Source: JBLHKE01 sp047619485
GTDB taxonomy: Bacteria > Verrucomicrobiota > Verrucomicrobiia > Verrucomicrobiales > DEV007
Assembly: GCA_047619485.1 (NCBI GenBank)
Contig: JBLHKE010000214.1
Span: 1-10,757 of the forward strand
Length of the DNA stretch: 10,757 nucleotides
Reading direction: 5' to 3'
The position numbers were made by a program, and so were the translations under genes. Under the pieces are notes generated by a model. That model made no database searches, had not been told where the DNA came from, and saw nothing but the letters and a program-made list of their open reading frames with translations. Numbering within the stretch: position 1 is the stretch's first letter; each line of letters starts with the position of its first letter. This document shows, in pieces, positions 1 to 7,162 of this stretch.

Positions 1-340
1 CGATCTTGTCTTTGTAGGAGGTGCACCGTTCGAGCAGTCCCATCGGTGTGATGGTGCTGAGGATCCACGACAGCTCGGTGACCTCGGGGACGTCGCTCTG
101 CCGGAAGAAGGTCGCCTTCTCCGGATCGAGCCCGCAGGCGAGGAAATCGGTCGCGACGTCTCTGACGTTCTGGCGCATGGTGGCCGGGTCGGTGACGCTG
201 TTGAGCGAGTGGTAGTCGGCGATGAAGTAGAATGCCTCGCCCTCGTCCTCGTCCTGGAGGCCGATGGATGGTTCCATCATACCGAAGTAGTTGCCGATGT
301 GGAGTCGACCGCTTGGTTGGATGCCTGATAGGATACGCAT
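1..340 (-). CDS. trpS: Tryptophan--tRNA ligase (TrpS), N-terminal part, cut by the window edge
   Basis: Cytoplasmic class I aminoacyl-tRNA synthetase that charges tRNA-Trp with tryptophan using ATP. Only the first 113 codons are present; the window edge cuts the rest of a protein usually about 330-350 residues long. The N-terminus reads SGIQPSGRLHIGNY, the typical TrpS opening, with the class I HIGH-type signature as HIGN at residues 14-17. It is followed by a FIADYHSL stretch of the Rossmann fold and, near the edge, an LLERCTSYKDK segment that also fits TrpS. The ATG at 338-340 is preceded by GAGG with an 8-nt spacer, the only convincing Shine-Dalgarno site in the window. The gene is divergent from the deiodinase-like gene. 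An acidic DEDEGE patch after about residue 30 is slightly unusual. Identification is secure from sequence alone. Confidence 0.95.
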   Translation of the reverse strand, partial: MRILSGIQPSGRLHIGNYFGMMEPSIGLQDEDEGEAFYFIADYHSLNSVTDPATMRQNVRDVATDFLACGLDPEKATFFRQSDVPEVTELSWILSTITPMGLLERCTSYKDKI

Positions 341-377
341 GGCGGGATCCTCGTTGCGCTGGCTGGGTAGATCAAGG

Positions 378-412
378 GCATTTAAGATTTAGGATTTTTC
401 ATTTAGCATTTG
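378..412. repeat. Degenerate period-7 AT-rich tandem tract
   Basis: Five consecutive heptamers line up without gaps: GCATTTA, AGATTTA, GGATTTT, TCATTTA, GCATTTG. The core ATTT recurs at exactly 7-nt spacing. The tract lies in the 104-bp spacer between the divergent trpS and deiodinase-like starts and is far more AT-rich than its surroundings. It could be a short-tandem-repeat spacer element, like the heptanucleotide repeats known from cyanobacteria and other bacteria, or simply an AT-rich promoter region. The periodicity is seen directly; any role is inference. Confidence 0.6.
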
Positions 413-444
413 GTACCGGAGCGGGTTGTGTTTTGAATTGGCGG

Positions 445-1116
445 ATGAGTCGATCTGCCAAACGAATCCCGCTCGCCGGATATGTTGAATACTCCGAAGA
501 GGAGATGCGCGACCGGGCAGCTTCTTTTTACGAGGAGATGGACAAACGACGCACGGTGCGCGCATTCGCTGACCGGCCGATTCCGGACAGGGTGGTGGAG
601 CTTTGCCTGCGGGCGGCTGCGACCGCCCCGAGCGGAGCGAACCAGCAGCCTTGGCATTTTGCGGTGGTGCGGGATGCGGCTGTGAAGTCGAAAATCCGCG
701 AGGCGGCGGAGGAGGAGGAGCGCGCGTTCTATAGCGGGCGGGCTCCTGACGACTGGCTCGGGGCGCTGGCGAAGATCGGAACCGATTCTGAGAAGCCGTT
801 CCTCGAAACGGCGCCATGTCTGATCGCGATTTTTCAACAAAGTTGGTCGCTGGACCAGGATGGGAACAAGGTGAAGCACTACTACCCGAAGGAATCGGTC
901 GGGCTGGCCACTGGAATATTGATCGCAGCGCTGCATCGTGCTGGTCTAGTGACGCTGACCCACACGCCGAGCCCGATGGGCTTTCTCAATGGGATCCTCG
1001 ACCGCCCCGAGAACGAGAAACCGTTCCTACTGCTGGTGGTCGGTTACCCGGCTGCGGGCGTGACCGTGCCGAACCTCGAACGCAAGACGCTGGAGGAGAT
1101 GGCGACTTTTATTTGA
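445..1116 (+). CDS. Nitroreductase-family flavoprotein, iodotyrosine deiodinase-like
   Basis: Predicted FMN-dependent enzyme of the nitroreductase fold, 223 residues. It is closest in character to iodotyrosine deiodinase (IYD), which reductively removes halogen from halotyrosines. Visible marks are RRTVRAF (residues 35-41, FMN phosphate contact region), TAPSGANQQPW (60-70), HYYPKESVG (145-153) and LTHTPSPMGFL (171-181). The three lid residues that in bacterial IYD grip the amino-acid zwitterion (Glu, Tyr, Lys at spacing +4 and +21) are all present as E92, Y96 and K117. General nitroreductases lack this triad. The frame stays open upstream to about 232, but ATG 445 gives the N-terminal length expected for bacterial IYD. 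No strong Shine-Dalgarno site precedes it. No neighbour suggests a pathway. A hairpin follows at 1155-1188. The family is secure; the natural substrate (halotyrosine or another halo-phenol) is inferred. Confidence 0.88.
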   Translation: MSRSAKRIPLAGYVEYSEEEMRDRAASFYEEMDKRRTVRAFADRPIPDRVVELCLRAAATAPSGANQQPWHFAVVRDAAVKSKIREAAEEEERAFYSGRAPDDWLGALAKIGTDSEKPFLETAPCLIAIFQQSWSLDQDGNKVKHYYPKESVGLATGILIAALHRAGLVTLTHTPSPMGFLNGILDRPENEKPFLLLVVGYPAAGVTVPNLERKTLEEMATFI

Positions 1117-1154
1117 ACGGCGACCCCTTCAAAGCGGACAAAAGGGTAGATTCC

Positions 1155-1188
1155 TCTGGCGAAACCTCATAGAGTGATGCTCGCCAGA
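1155..1188 (+). terminator. Hairpin after the deiodinase-like gene, possible terminator
   Basis: A perfect 8-bp inverted repeat, TCTGGCGA at 1155-1162 and TCGCCAGA at 1181-1188, encloses an 18-nt loop that itself contains CTC-ATA-GAG. It is followed by TGGCTTTT. It sits 38 bp after the stop of the deiodinase-like gene and 34 bp before the lipoprotein start. The T tract is short, so intrinsic termination is plausible but not certain. It could instead be a 5' leader structure of the next gene. Confidence 0.4.
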
Positions 1189-1222
1189 TGGCTTTTGAAA
1201 CGATTGACCCTGCTATTCTCAA

Positions 1223-1681
1223 ATGAAGAACACACCCCGCCGAATTTTCCTGCTGCTCGTAGCACTCGCTGTCGCGACTTTGTTAGGTTCCTGTAATGTT
1301 TTCGATCTGGAGCCCCGCTACCGGGTCGTCGAACCGGAGGCGGTCGTGCCGAAGAGTTTCCTCTACAATCCAGACCAGACCTACAACGATTGGATGGATA
1401 CGCCTTTGCGCGTGCATTACCACGAGACGTCGGTCTCGGCGATTTTCAGCGACCAGCCATTCGAAAATTTCAGCTACGAGTTGTACGACATCCCGTCGGA
1501 CATGAAGCCGGTATCGATCGATGCGCTTGGGCAGACGCGCCGCCAGTTATTGTGGGCGATCGCGCATGACAACAACTTGAAGATGACCCTGCTGACGACG
1601 GAGGGCGGCCGGCCTTCCGTGGTGGTGATTCGCTGGCGGGGGAACCGCACGACCAACGAGCGTGGTTCAGTGGGGCGCTAG
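1223..1681 (+). CDS. Small putative lipoprotein of unknown function
   Basis: Hypothetical exported protein of 152 residues. The N-terminus has the basic MKNTPRR start, a hydrophobic stretch (about residues 8-21) and a lipobox LGSC with the acceptor cysteine at C24, so cleavage by signal peptidase II and lipid attachment are expected. The mature part is short, with no further membrane segment, and mixes polar and aromatic residues (YHETSVS near 66-72, LWAIAHDNNLKM near 109-120). It ends in a VVVIRWRG strand and a hydrophilic tail. I do not recognise a domain. No Shine-Dalgarno site precedes the ATG. It converges on dnaE with only 16 bp between the stop codons, so the two transcripts probably overlap at their 3' ends. 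Being a lipoprotein is well supported; its role is unknown. Confidence 0.75.
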   Translation: MKNTPRRIFLLLVALAVATLLGSCNVFDLEPRYRVVEPEAVVPKSFLYNPDQTYNDWMDTPLRVHYHETSVSAIFSDQPFENFSYELYDIPSDMKPVSIDALGQTRRQLLWAIAHDNNLKMTLLTTEGGRPSVVVIRWRGNRTTNERGSVGR

Positions 1682-1697
1682 CCCGACTCGCCTCCGA

Positions 1698-4600
1698 TCA
1701 GGTCAACCAGCGTTCGAGCTCGCGGCGTAGCTGCGGGCTGTCGTCGACGGCATATTTGCTCTGTGCCTTGAGCGAGACCGCGCGGCCTTTCGCTGTGAGG
1801 ATGCGCAGTTTCAATGGGGTGTTGCCACGGTGTCTCTCGGCGGCTTGCCTGATGAACATCAGATCCTCGGTGGTGCAGTTGCTCGGCTTGAGGTGCAGTG
1901 TCAGGGCATTGCCGTTCCCATTCTCGTTGCGGACACCGTTGGTGGTACCGTGGGCTCCCGGTGGCAGGTCGATTTTTTCGAGCAGCGAGATCTTCTCGGC
2001 GGTGAGTCGCTTGGAATCGGAGCGGCTGTCTGTCTCGACTTTGGCCTTCATCTTCACCACCGCTCCCTTGGCCAAGACTTCGTTCACCTTGACCCAGGTC
2101 TCGTTCCACACCATCACCTCGGTCTGGCCGGTGAAGTCCTCGAGCGTCATGATGGCGAAGGGCTTGCCGCCCTTCTTCGTGTAGCGCATGTCGAGGGTGG
2201 AAATGCTGCCGGCGAAGTCGTATTTCTTGCCGTCGCGTAGTTGCTCGAGCACGCCGAGTTGTTCGAATTTCCCCTTGGCCATAGCGCCGGCATACGCGTC
2301 GAGAGGGTGACCGGTAACGTAGAAACCGAGTAGCTCCTTCTCGGCGGTGAACATCTCGTCTTTGCTCATCGGCGTGACCTCGATAACCTCGCCTTCGGCA
2401 TCGAGCTCTGGCGGGGCTGTGCCGAAGTCGACTTCCATGTCGCCGAACAGCGAGACTTGCCCGCTAGCGCGATCTTTCTGCGCGCTGGCAGCTGACGCCG
2501 TGACCTGCTCGATGCGCGCGATCATGCGCGCGCGACCCTCACCACCGAAATCGAAAGCGCCGCAGCGGATCAGACTTTCTAAGATCTTCTTGTTCACCGC
2601 TTTGGTGTCGAGGCGCTTTGCGAAATCGTCGAGGTTGTCGAACTTGCCGTCGAGGCGGCGGTTGTCGATCGCGAGCTGCATGGCGGCGGCGCCGACGTTC
2701 TTGACAGCGGCGAGACCAAAACGCACCTGGCGGCGGCTGGCGTCGCCGGCCTCGGGGGCAAATTTGAGCTCGGAGTGATTGACGTCTGGCGGGAGGATCT
2801 CGACGCCCATGCGCTTACATTCTGCGACAAAAATCGAGATCTTGTCGGTGTTGTTGATCTCGTTCGAGAGCAATGCGGCCATGAACTCGACTGGGTAGTT
2901 GGCTTTCAAAAAAGCCGTCTGGTAAGAGATCAATCCGTAAGCGGCAGAGTGCGATTTGTTGAAACCGTAGCCGGCGAATTTCTCCAGCAAGTCGAAGATG
3001 TCGTTCGCCTTCTTCTCGGGAATGCTGTTCACCCTCGCTGCACCCGCGACGAAAATTTTCCGCTGGATAGCCATCTCTTCCTCACTCTTCTTACCCATCG
3101 CACGACGCAGCAAGTCAGCGTCACCGAGGCTGTATCCGGCGAGCACGTTGGCCGCTTTCTGCACCTGTTCCTGGTAGATGAGAATTCCGTGTGTCTCTTT
3201 CGAAACCTCCTCGAGTAGCGGGTGCTCGTATTTGACCTTTTTCCTACCCTTCTTCCGGTCGATGAAGTCCGGGATCAGATCCATCGGACCCGGGCGGTAG
3301 AGTGCGATCAGGGCGATGATATCCTCGATGCGGTCGACGCCGAACTGTTTGCACAGCGCGATCATGCCACCGGATTCCAACTGGAACACGCCGATCGTTT
3401 CGCCCGCGTTGAGCAGGTCGAAGGTGGGCTTGTCCTCGAGGATGATGTCGTCGATATGGAAATCCGGCGTGTGCGCGCGGATCATCACCATGGCGTCTTG
3501 GATGACTGTTAGGGTTTTCAGTCCCAAGAAGTCCATCTTGAGCATGCCAACGTCCGTCAGCGGCTTCATCGCGTACTGCGTGACCACTTCACCGTCGTTG
3601 CCGCGGGTGAGCGGAATGTGTAAATCGAGGTCGCAGTCGCCGATAACGACACCCGCTGCGTGGACACCGGTGCCGCGCGTCAGGCCTTCGAGGAAGGTCG
3701 AATACTCCCACAGCTGCCTGGTGGCTGGCTCGTTTTCGATCGCAGCTTTCAGATCTGGATTTTTCTGGCGAGCTCCCGCGAGTGTGATGCCGAGTTCGGT
3801 GGGGATCATTTTCGCGATGCGGTCGCCGTCGCCGTAGCTCCAGCCGAGGACGCGGCCGACGTCGCGAACCACGGATTTTGCGCCGAGCGTGCCGAAGGTG
3901 ATGATGTGCGAGACGCAGCGCTCGCCGTAGAGCTGGCGGACGTGCTCGATGACTTCGCCACGGCGCGACTGGCAGAAGTCGACGTCGACGTCGGGCGGAC
4001 TGATACGCTCAGGGTTGAGGAATCTCTCGAAGATCAGGCCAAAGCGGATCGGGTCCAGGTCTGTAATGCGTAGGCAGTAGGCGACCAGCGAACCTGCCGC
4101 AGAACCACGACCTGGGCCGACGGGGATGTCGTGGTCACGCGCCCATTTGATGAATTCCCAAGTGATGAGGAAGTAGGAAACGAAGCCCATCTTCTCCATG
4201 ATTCCAATCTCGTATTCGAGGCGCACGAGGAGAACTTCGTCGGTTGTTGCGCGCTCCTTGCCGTAGCGCATGACGAGGCCTTCGTTGCAGAGTTCGCGGA
4301 AGTAGTCGTTGCGGCTCTGTTTAGGATCCGGCGAATCGAACTGCGGGTACTTTTCCGAGCTGGTCGAGTCCAAGTGCATCTCGAAGTTGCACTTGTCGGT
4401 GATCTCGAGGGTGTTGTCACAGGCTCCGGGGATGTGCTTGAAGAGCTTGCGCATCTCCTTGGAGTTTTTGAAATACACCTCGGGCGAGTAGCGCATGCGG
4501 TTCTCGTCGAGAAGCATTTTGCCGGTGCCGATGCAGATCATGGCGTCGTGCGCCTCGTGGTCCTGCTTGTTGAGGAAGTGGACGTCGTTGGCCGCGACCA

Positions 4601-5213
4601 TCTTCAGGCCGAACTCGTCGCCGAACTGCACGAGTTGTTCGGTGCACCGATGCTGTTGGTCGAGCCCGTGGTCGTGCACCTCGAGGTAGAAGTTGTCCTT
4701 GCCGTAGATGTCGATGAAGTCCTGCACCGACTGGCGTGCCTGGTCGGGGTTTTCATCGAGGATGAACTGGTTGATCTCACCGGTCATGCATCCGCTGAGG
4801 CAGATGAGGCCCTCTCTGAACTTGGCTAGTTGTTCCTTGTCGATGCGGGGTTTGTAGTACATTCCCTCGAGGTGCGCCTTCGACACTAGCCTTACCAGAT
4901 TCTCGTAGCCGATCTTGTCTTTGCACAACAGGGTCAGGTGGGAGGCGATCTTGCGTCCCGGCAGTTTCTTTTTCTCGTGCATCGACGTTGGCGCGAGGTA
5001 CATCTCGCAACCGAAAATCGGTTTCACGCCCGCCTTCTTTGCCTGCTTGTAGAAATCGACCGCCCCATAGAGGTTGCCATGGTCGGTCATTGCGACGGCT
5101 GGCATTTTCTGCCGCACCGCTTTCTTCATCAGGTCGGGGATACGCACGGCCCCATCGAGCGTAGAATACTCGGTGTGCAGGTGCAGGTGGACGAAAGGAT
5201 CGTTGGCGGCCAT
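1698..5213 (-). CDS. dnaE: DNA polymerase III alpha subunit (DnaE)
   Basis: Replicative DNA polymerase catalytic subunit (family C), 1171 residues from ATG 5211-5213. Domains in order: PHP domain (about 5-275), opening FVHLHLHTEYS with TDHGN and NDVHFL further on; polymerase palm and fingers, with catalytic aspartates D410 and D412 in PPDVDVDF and D561 in KMDFLGL; the GPGRGSAAGSL loop (about 366-376); the YGFNKSHSAAYG region (about 749-760); an internal beta-clamp motif QVSLF (919-923); and an OB-fold region (about 998-1035). Metal-binding histidines of the PHP domain look retained, unlike E. coli DnaE where they are degenerate. The frame extends to a TTG at 5252, but the ATG start gives the usual DnaE N-terminus; neither has a Shine-Dalgarno site. 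Length matches the DnaE1 class. It is divergent from the PhyH-type gene and convergent with the lipoprotein gene. Confidence 0.97.
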   Translation of the reverse strand: MAANDPFVHLHLHTEYSTLDGAVRIPDLMKKAVRQKMPAVAMTDHGNLYGAVDFYKQAKKAGVKPIFGCEMYLAPTSMHEKKKLPGRKIASHLTLLCKDKIGYENLVRLVSKAHLEGMYYKPRIDKEQLAKFREGLICLSGCMTGEINQFILDENPDQARQSVQDFIDIYGKDNFYLEVHDHGLDQQHRCTEQLVQFGDEFGLKMVAANDVHFLNKQDHEAHDAMICIGTGKMLLDENRMRYSPEVYFKNSKEMRKLFKHIPGACDNTLEITDKCNFEMHLDSTSSEKYPQFDSPDPKQSRNDYFRELCNEGLVMRYGKERATTDEVLLVRLEYEIGIMEKMGFVSYFLITWEFIKWARDHDIPVGPGRGSAAGSLVAYCLRITDLDPIRFGLIFERFLNPERISPPDVDVDFCQSRRGEVIEHVRQLYGERCVSHIITFGTLGAKSVVRDVGRVLGWSYGDGDRIAKMIPTELGITLAGARQKNPDLKAAIENEPATRQLWEYSTFLEGLTRGTGVHAAGVVIGDCDLDLHIPLTRGNDGEVVTQYAMKPLTDVGMLKMDFLGLKTLTVIQDAMVMIRAHTPDFHIDDIILEDKPTFDLLNAGETIGVFQLESGGMIALCKQFGVDRIEDIIALIALYRPGPMDLIPDFIDRKKGRKKVKYEHPLLEEVSKETHGILIYQEQVQKAANVLAGYSLGDADLLRRAMGKKSEEEMAIQRKIFVAGAARVNSIPEKKANDIFDLLEKFAGYGFNKSHSAAYGLISYQTAFLKANYPVEFMAALLSNEINNTDKISIFVAECKRMGVEILPPDVNHSELKFAPEAGDASRRQVRFGLAAVKNVGAAAMQLAIDNRRLDGKFDNLDDFAKRLDTKAVNKKILESLIRCGAFDFGGEGRARMIARIEQVTASAASAQKDRASGQVSLFGDMEVDFGTAPPELDAEGEVIEVTPMSKDEMFTAEKELLGFYVTGHPLDAYAGAMAKGKFEQLGVLEQLRDGKKYDFAGSISTLDMRYTKKGGKPFAIMTLEDFTGQTEVMVWNETWVKVNEVLAKGAVVKMKAKVETDSRSDSKRLTAEKISLLEKIDLPPGAHGTTNGVRNENGNGNALTLHLKPSNCTTEDLMFIRQAAERHRGNTPLKLRILTAKGRAVSLKAQSKYAVDDSPQLRRELERWLT

Positions 5214-5362
5214 CGGGTTTGAGAAGGTAGGGATGGCCGGGATTCCGGGCAAGGACTGAATGTTTGGGAACGTGAGTTTTCACTGGTTCTAGTGGGGGTG
5301 GTTCTCCGGGTTGAAATGTTGGAAAAATCCTTGAGCTTGGGAACCACGTGTGCCGCTCCAAC
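5214..5362. promoter_or_regulatory. Divergent intergenic region between dnaE and the PhyH-type gene
   Basis: These 149 bp must carry the promoters of both divergent genes. No clean -35/-10 pair is visible on either strand. A direct repeat TGGTTCT occurs at 5284-5290 and 5299-5305, and CACGTG lies at 5345-5350. The repeat could be operator half-sites, but two 7-mers in a G/T-rich spacer is weak evidence. The region call rests on gene orientation. Confidence 0.4.
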
Positions 5363-6031
5363 ATGACCGATCCCACTTTCGCGACCGATGGATTCGAGAT
5401 CCGCCGGGGTGTTGTTTCCGCTGGTCGACTCGGGCATTTTCGCGCTGAGGCAGTGAAGGTTGCAGAGGAGGCAGGGACTGCTTGTGTGCGTCACCTCACT
5501 GCGCGTTCGGAGGTGTTTGCGGAGTTGGCTCGGTCGGCTGAGATTTCTGCACTACTCCCCGTAGGCTTAAGGCCGGTGCGGAGTATTTTGTTCGACAAAA
5601 CGCCGGAGCAGAACTGGCCGGTTGCTTGGCACCAAGACCTGACGATTTCTGTGGCTGAGAAACGAGAGGTGGACGGTTACGCTCCGTGGTCTGTGAAGGA
5701 CTGTAAGCCGCATGTTCAACCGCCGATTGGGTTGTTGGAGAATATGGTGACTGTGAGGTTACATCTCGATGACACTCCGACTACGAACGGAGCTCTTCGT
5801 GTGATCCCTGGTAGCCATCTGGCAGGCAGATTATCGCAGCAGGATGTGGCGGATGGCACTGCCGGAAACGAGGTTGTTTGTGCCTGCGGTGCTGGAGATG
5901 TGCTGTTGATGAAGCCACTGATTCTTCACGCCTCATGCCGTTCGATTTCTCCGAGTCGCCGGCGGGTGATTCATTTCGAATACGCGCGCGCCGAGGACTT
6001 GCACTGGGACTTGGAGTGGAGTGAACTATAG
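5363..6031 (+). CDS. Phytanoyl-CoA dioxygenase (PhyH) family Fe(II)/2-oxoglutarate oxygenase
   Basis: Predicted non-heme iron, 2-oxoglutarate-dependent oxygenase, 222 residues, likely cytoplasmic (no signal peptide). The iron-binding facial triad is visible: H90 and D92 in WHQDL and distal H189 in LILHAS, with R199-R201 downstream to bind the 2-oxoglutarate carboxylate. A TNGALRVIPGSHLAG segment (141-155) is the classic PhyH turn before the distal histidine. PhyH enzymes hydroxylate very different small molecules, so the substrate cannot be read from sequence. The frame runs back to a GTG at 5348, but ATG 5363 is the better start; no Shine-Dalgarno site is visible for either. By eye its third-position base use is less GC-biased than that of dnaE, which may hint at a different history. 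It is divergent from dnaE and convergent with the transposase. Confidence 0.88.
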   Translation: MTDPTFATDGFEIRRGVVSAGRLGHFRAEAVKVAEEAGTACVRHLTARSEVFAELARSAEISALLPVGLRPVRSILFDKTPEQNWPVAWHQDLTISVAEKREVDGYAPWSVKDCKPHVQPPIGLLENMVTVRLHLDDTPTTNGALRVIPGSHLAGRLSQQDVADGTAGNEVVCACGAGDVLLMKPLILHASCRSISPSRRRVIHFEYARAEDLHWDLEWSEL

Positions 6032-6067
6032 CGGGAATTGCAGCGGCGGTAGAATAGACGCCCACGT

Positions 6068-6084
6068 CCGTTCGGATCGAACGG
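6068..6084. terminator. Perfect hairpin between convergent genes
   Basis: CCGTTCG at 6068-6074 and CGAACGG at 6078-6084 form a 7-bp perfect stem with a 3-nt loop. It lies in the 88-bp gap between the stops of the PhyH-type gene and the transposase, where a two-way terminator would be expected. No T tract follows on either strand, so a factor-independent terminator is not proven. It could instead be part of a REP-like palindrome cluster linked to the transposase. Confidence 0.4.
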
Positions 6085-6107
6085 CGCGATCGCCCGCAAC
6101 CCGGTTA

Positions 6108-6124
6108 GGTAGGGAGGCGCTACC
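6108..6124. repeat. REP-like GTAG-containing hairpin at the transposase 3' end
   Basis: GGTAG at 6108-6112 and CTACC at 6120-6124 pair around the 7-nt loop GGAGGCG. The right arm overlaps the transposase stop codon (TAG on the minus strand, 6120-6122). REP palindromes mobilised by RayT-type transposases carry a GTAG or GGAG tetranucleotide at the foot of a hairpin, which is why this is flagged. The stem is only 5 bp and no second copy of the element is seen in the window, so the REP assignment is tentative. Confidence 0.3.
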
Positions 6125-7127
6125 CGTCCCCGCCGTGTGAGATCGGCTCGATCCGCAAGTTTCGGGCGCAGCAGAGCTCGTCCCAGTCGCCGCCCTTGAG
6201 CTTGCATGCTGCGGTCTGACGTTTTTCGCTGAAGGCTTGGCGGTTGGCTGTAAAAACTCTCCCGATAAACTCGGCGCTGCCCACGGCGAGGCCATCGGTG
6301 AAATGGCGGATGCGGCAGCGCAGCAGTTGCGGCAGAGACAATTTGCCGCCGGCCTCGAAGACCTTCGCGACTTCCTCGCGTGAGATGCCTGCGCGTGCGG
6401 AGTTTCCCTCGCCGATGCCGAATAGTATTTTACGATACCTCGGGCCGATCTCGCGCCAGAACGCTGTTGGCTTTTCTAGATCGAGGGCGGTCGCGAGGCC
6501 ACATCGTGCGAGTTTATCCCCCGCTACCGCCTCACTGTAGCCGCACCAGCGATAGTCCTTTGGGTCTTCGACCAGCCCGGCGCGTACCGCGTTGAGGTCG
6601 ATGTAGGCGGCGATTTTCAGGAGGCTGTGCCAGTGCCCCTCAACGATGACGCTTTTGAAACGCGATTCCCAGAGCGTGCCTACCCTTTCGTGTTTGCGGT
6701 TGAACCAACTGCTGAACTTCTGCTTGAGCGTCTTCATGAACTCGCTGAGATCCCACATGCGGTGCAGGTACTTTTGACGGAGGTTTTCGAGGGCCGTGCC
6801 ACTTCGGCTGCGAGCCTGATCGAATTCCCACTCGATCGCGATCATCGCGTCGGATGAATACAGGGCACGGCAGCGCTCTAAGATTTGCCCGTCGGAGAGC
6901 GGCTCCTCGGGGCGGGCAGGGACTTCCAGTAGCACGTGGAAGTGGTTCGAGAGGATCGTCCAAGTCACGACACGCACGCCTGAGAACGCCTCGACTTGGC
7001 GCAAAATTTTGCGAAACACATCGCGTTCGTGGTCAGCAAACTTGAAGTCGCGATCAACCGCCCGACTGATACAGTGGTAGTGTGTGCTCCGAGAAAGGCA
7101 TGTCAACAAAATGCGGGGATTCGGCAT
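6120..7127 (-). CDS. RayT-like HUH (Y1) transposase, REP-associated type
   Basis: Predicted single-strand DNA nuclease of the IS200/RayT (Y1_Tnp) class, 335 residues from ATG 7125-7127. The HUH motif is intact as H62-F-H64 within SNHFHVLLEVP. An insert of about 80 residues follows. Then come RVGTLWESRFKSV (148-160) and AAYIDLNAVRAGLV (173-186), the conserved helix of RayT proteins; Y175 or a nearby tyrosine is the candidate nucleophile. The C-terminal region (about 245-335, with RHFTDGLAVGSAEF and KGGDWDELCCARNL) is the extension I associate with verrucomicrobial members of this family. The gene looks complete, with no frameshift. No terminal inverted repeats bracket it as in a classical insertion sequence, which fits a domesticated chromosomal RayT. 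An alternative ATG lies at 7142, and the frame stays open to 7343. The promoter at 7134-7162 favours 7127. Confidence 0.85.
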   Translation of the reverse strand: MPNPRILLTCLSRSTHYHCISRAVDRDFKFADHERDVFRKILRQVEAFSGVRVVTWTILSNHFHVLLEVPARPEEPLSDGQILERCRALYSSDAMIAIEWEFDQARSRSGTALENLRQKYLHRMWDLSEFMKTLKQKFSSWFNRKHERVGTLWESRFKSVIVEGHWHSLLKIAAYIDLNAVRAGLVEDPKDYRWCGYSEAVAGDKLARCGLATALDLEKPTAFWREIGPRYRKILFGIGEGNSARAGISREEVAKVFEAGGKLSLPQLLRCRIRHFTDGLAVGSAEFIGRVFTANRQAFSEKRQTAACKLKGGDWDELCCARNLRIEPISHGGDG

Positions 7128-7133
7128 ATTTAT

Positions 7134-7162
7134 GGTATACATCAGGACAGACGTTATGTCAA
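7134..7162 (-). promoter_or_regulatory. Sigma70-type promoter of the transposase, predicted leaderless
   Basis: On the minus strand a perfect -35 box TTGACA (7162-7157), a 17-nt spacer and a -10 box TATACC (7139-7134) lie directly before the transposase. Only six bases (ATAAAT) separate the -10 box from the ATG at 7127. Transcription normally starts about 6-8 nt after the -10 box, so the mRNA would begin at or within a base or two of the start codon. This is the best promoter match in the window. The sequence match is direct; leaderless initiation is inferred. Confidence 0.65.

Noticed and set aside
403..936. Minus-strand open frames of 142 and 177 codons opposite the deiodinase-like gene
   Set aside because: Both are arginine- and proline-rich shadows of a well supported gene on the other strand, with no recognisable motif.
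4131..4829. Long plus-strand open frame of about 232 codons inside dnaE
   Set aside because: It lies antisense within a certain, highly conserved gene, and its valine- and leucine-rich composition is typical of the mirror frame of GC-rich coding DNA. No family is recognisable.
5310..5345. TTGAAA-like -35 box upstream of the PhyH-type gene
   Set aside because: No acceptable -10 box lies 16-18 nt downstream (the sequence there is AGCTTG), so a promoter is not supported.
4777..5376. Minus-strand frame of about 199 codons across the dnaE start
   Set aside because: It overlaps the conserved DnaE N-terminus in another frame and has low-complexity R/P-rich sequence.
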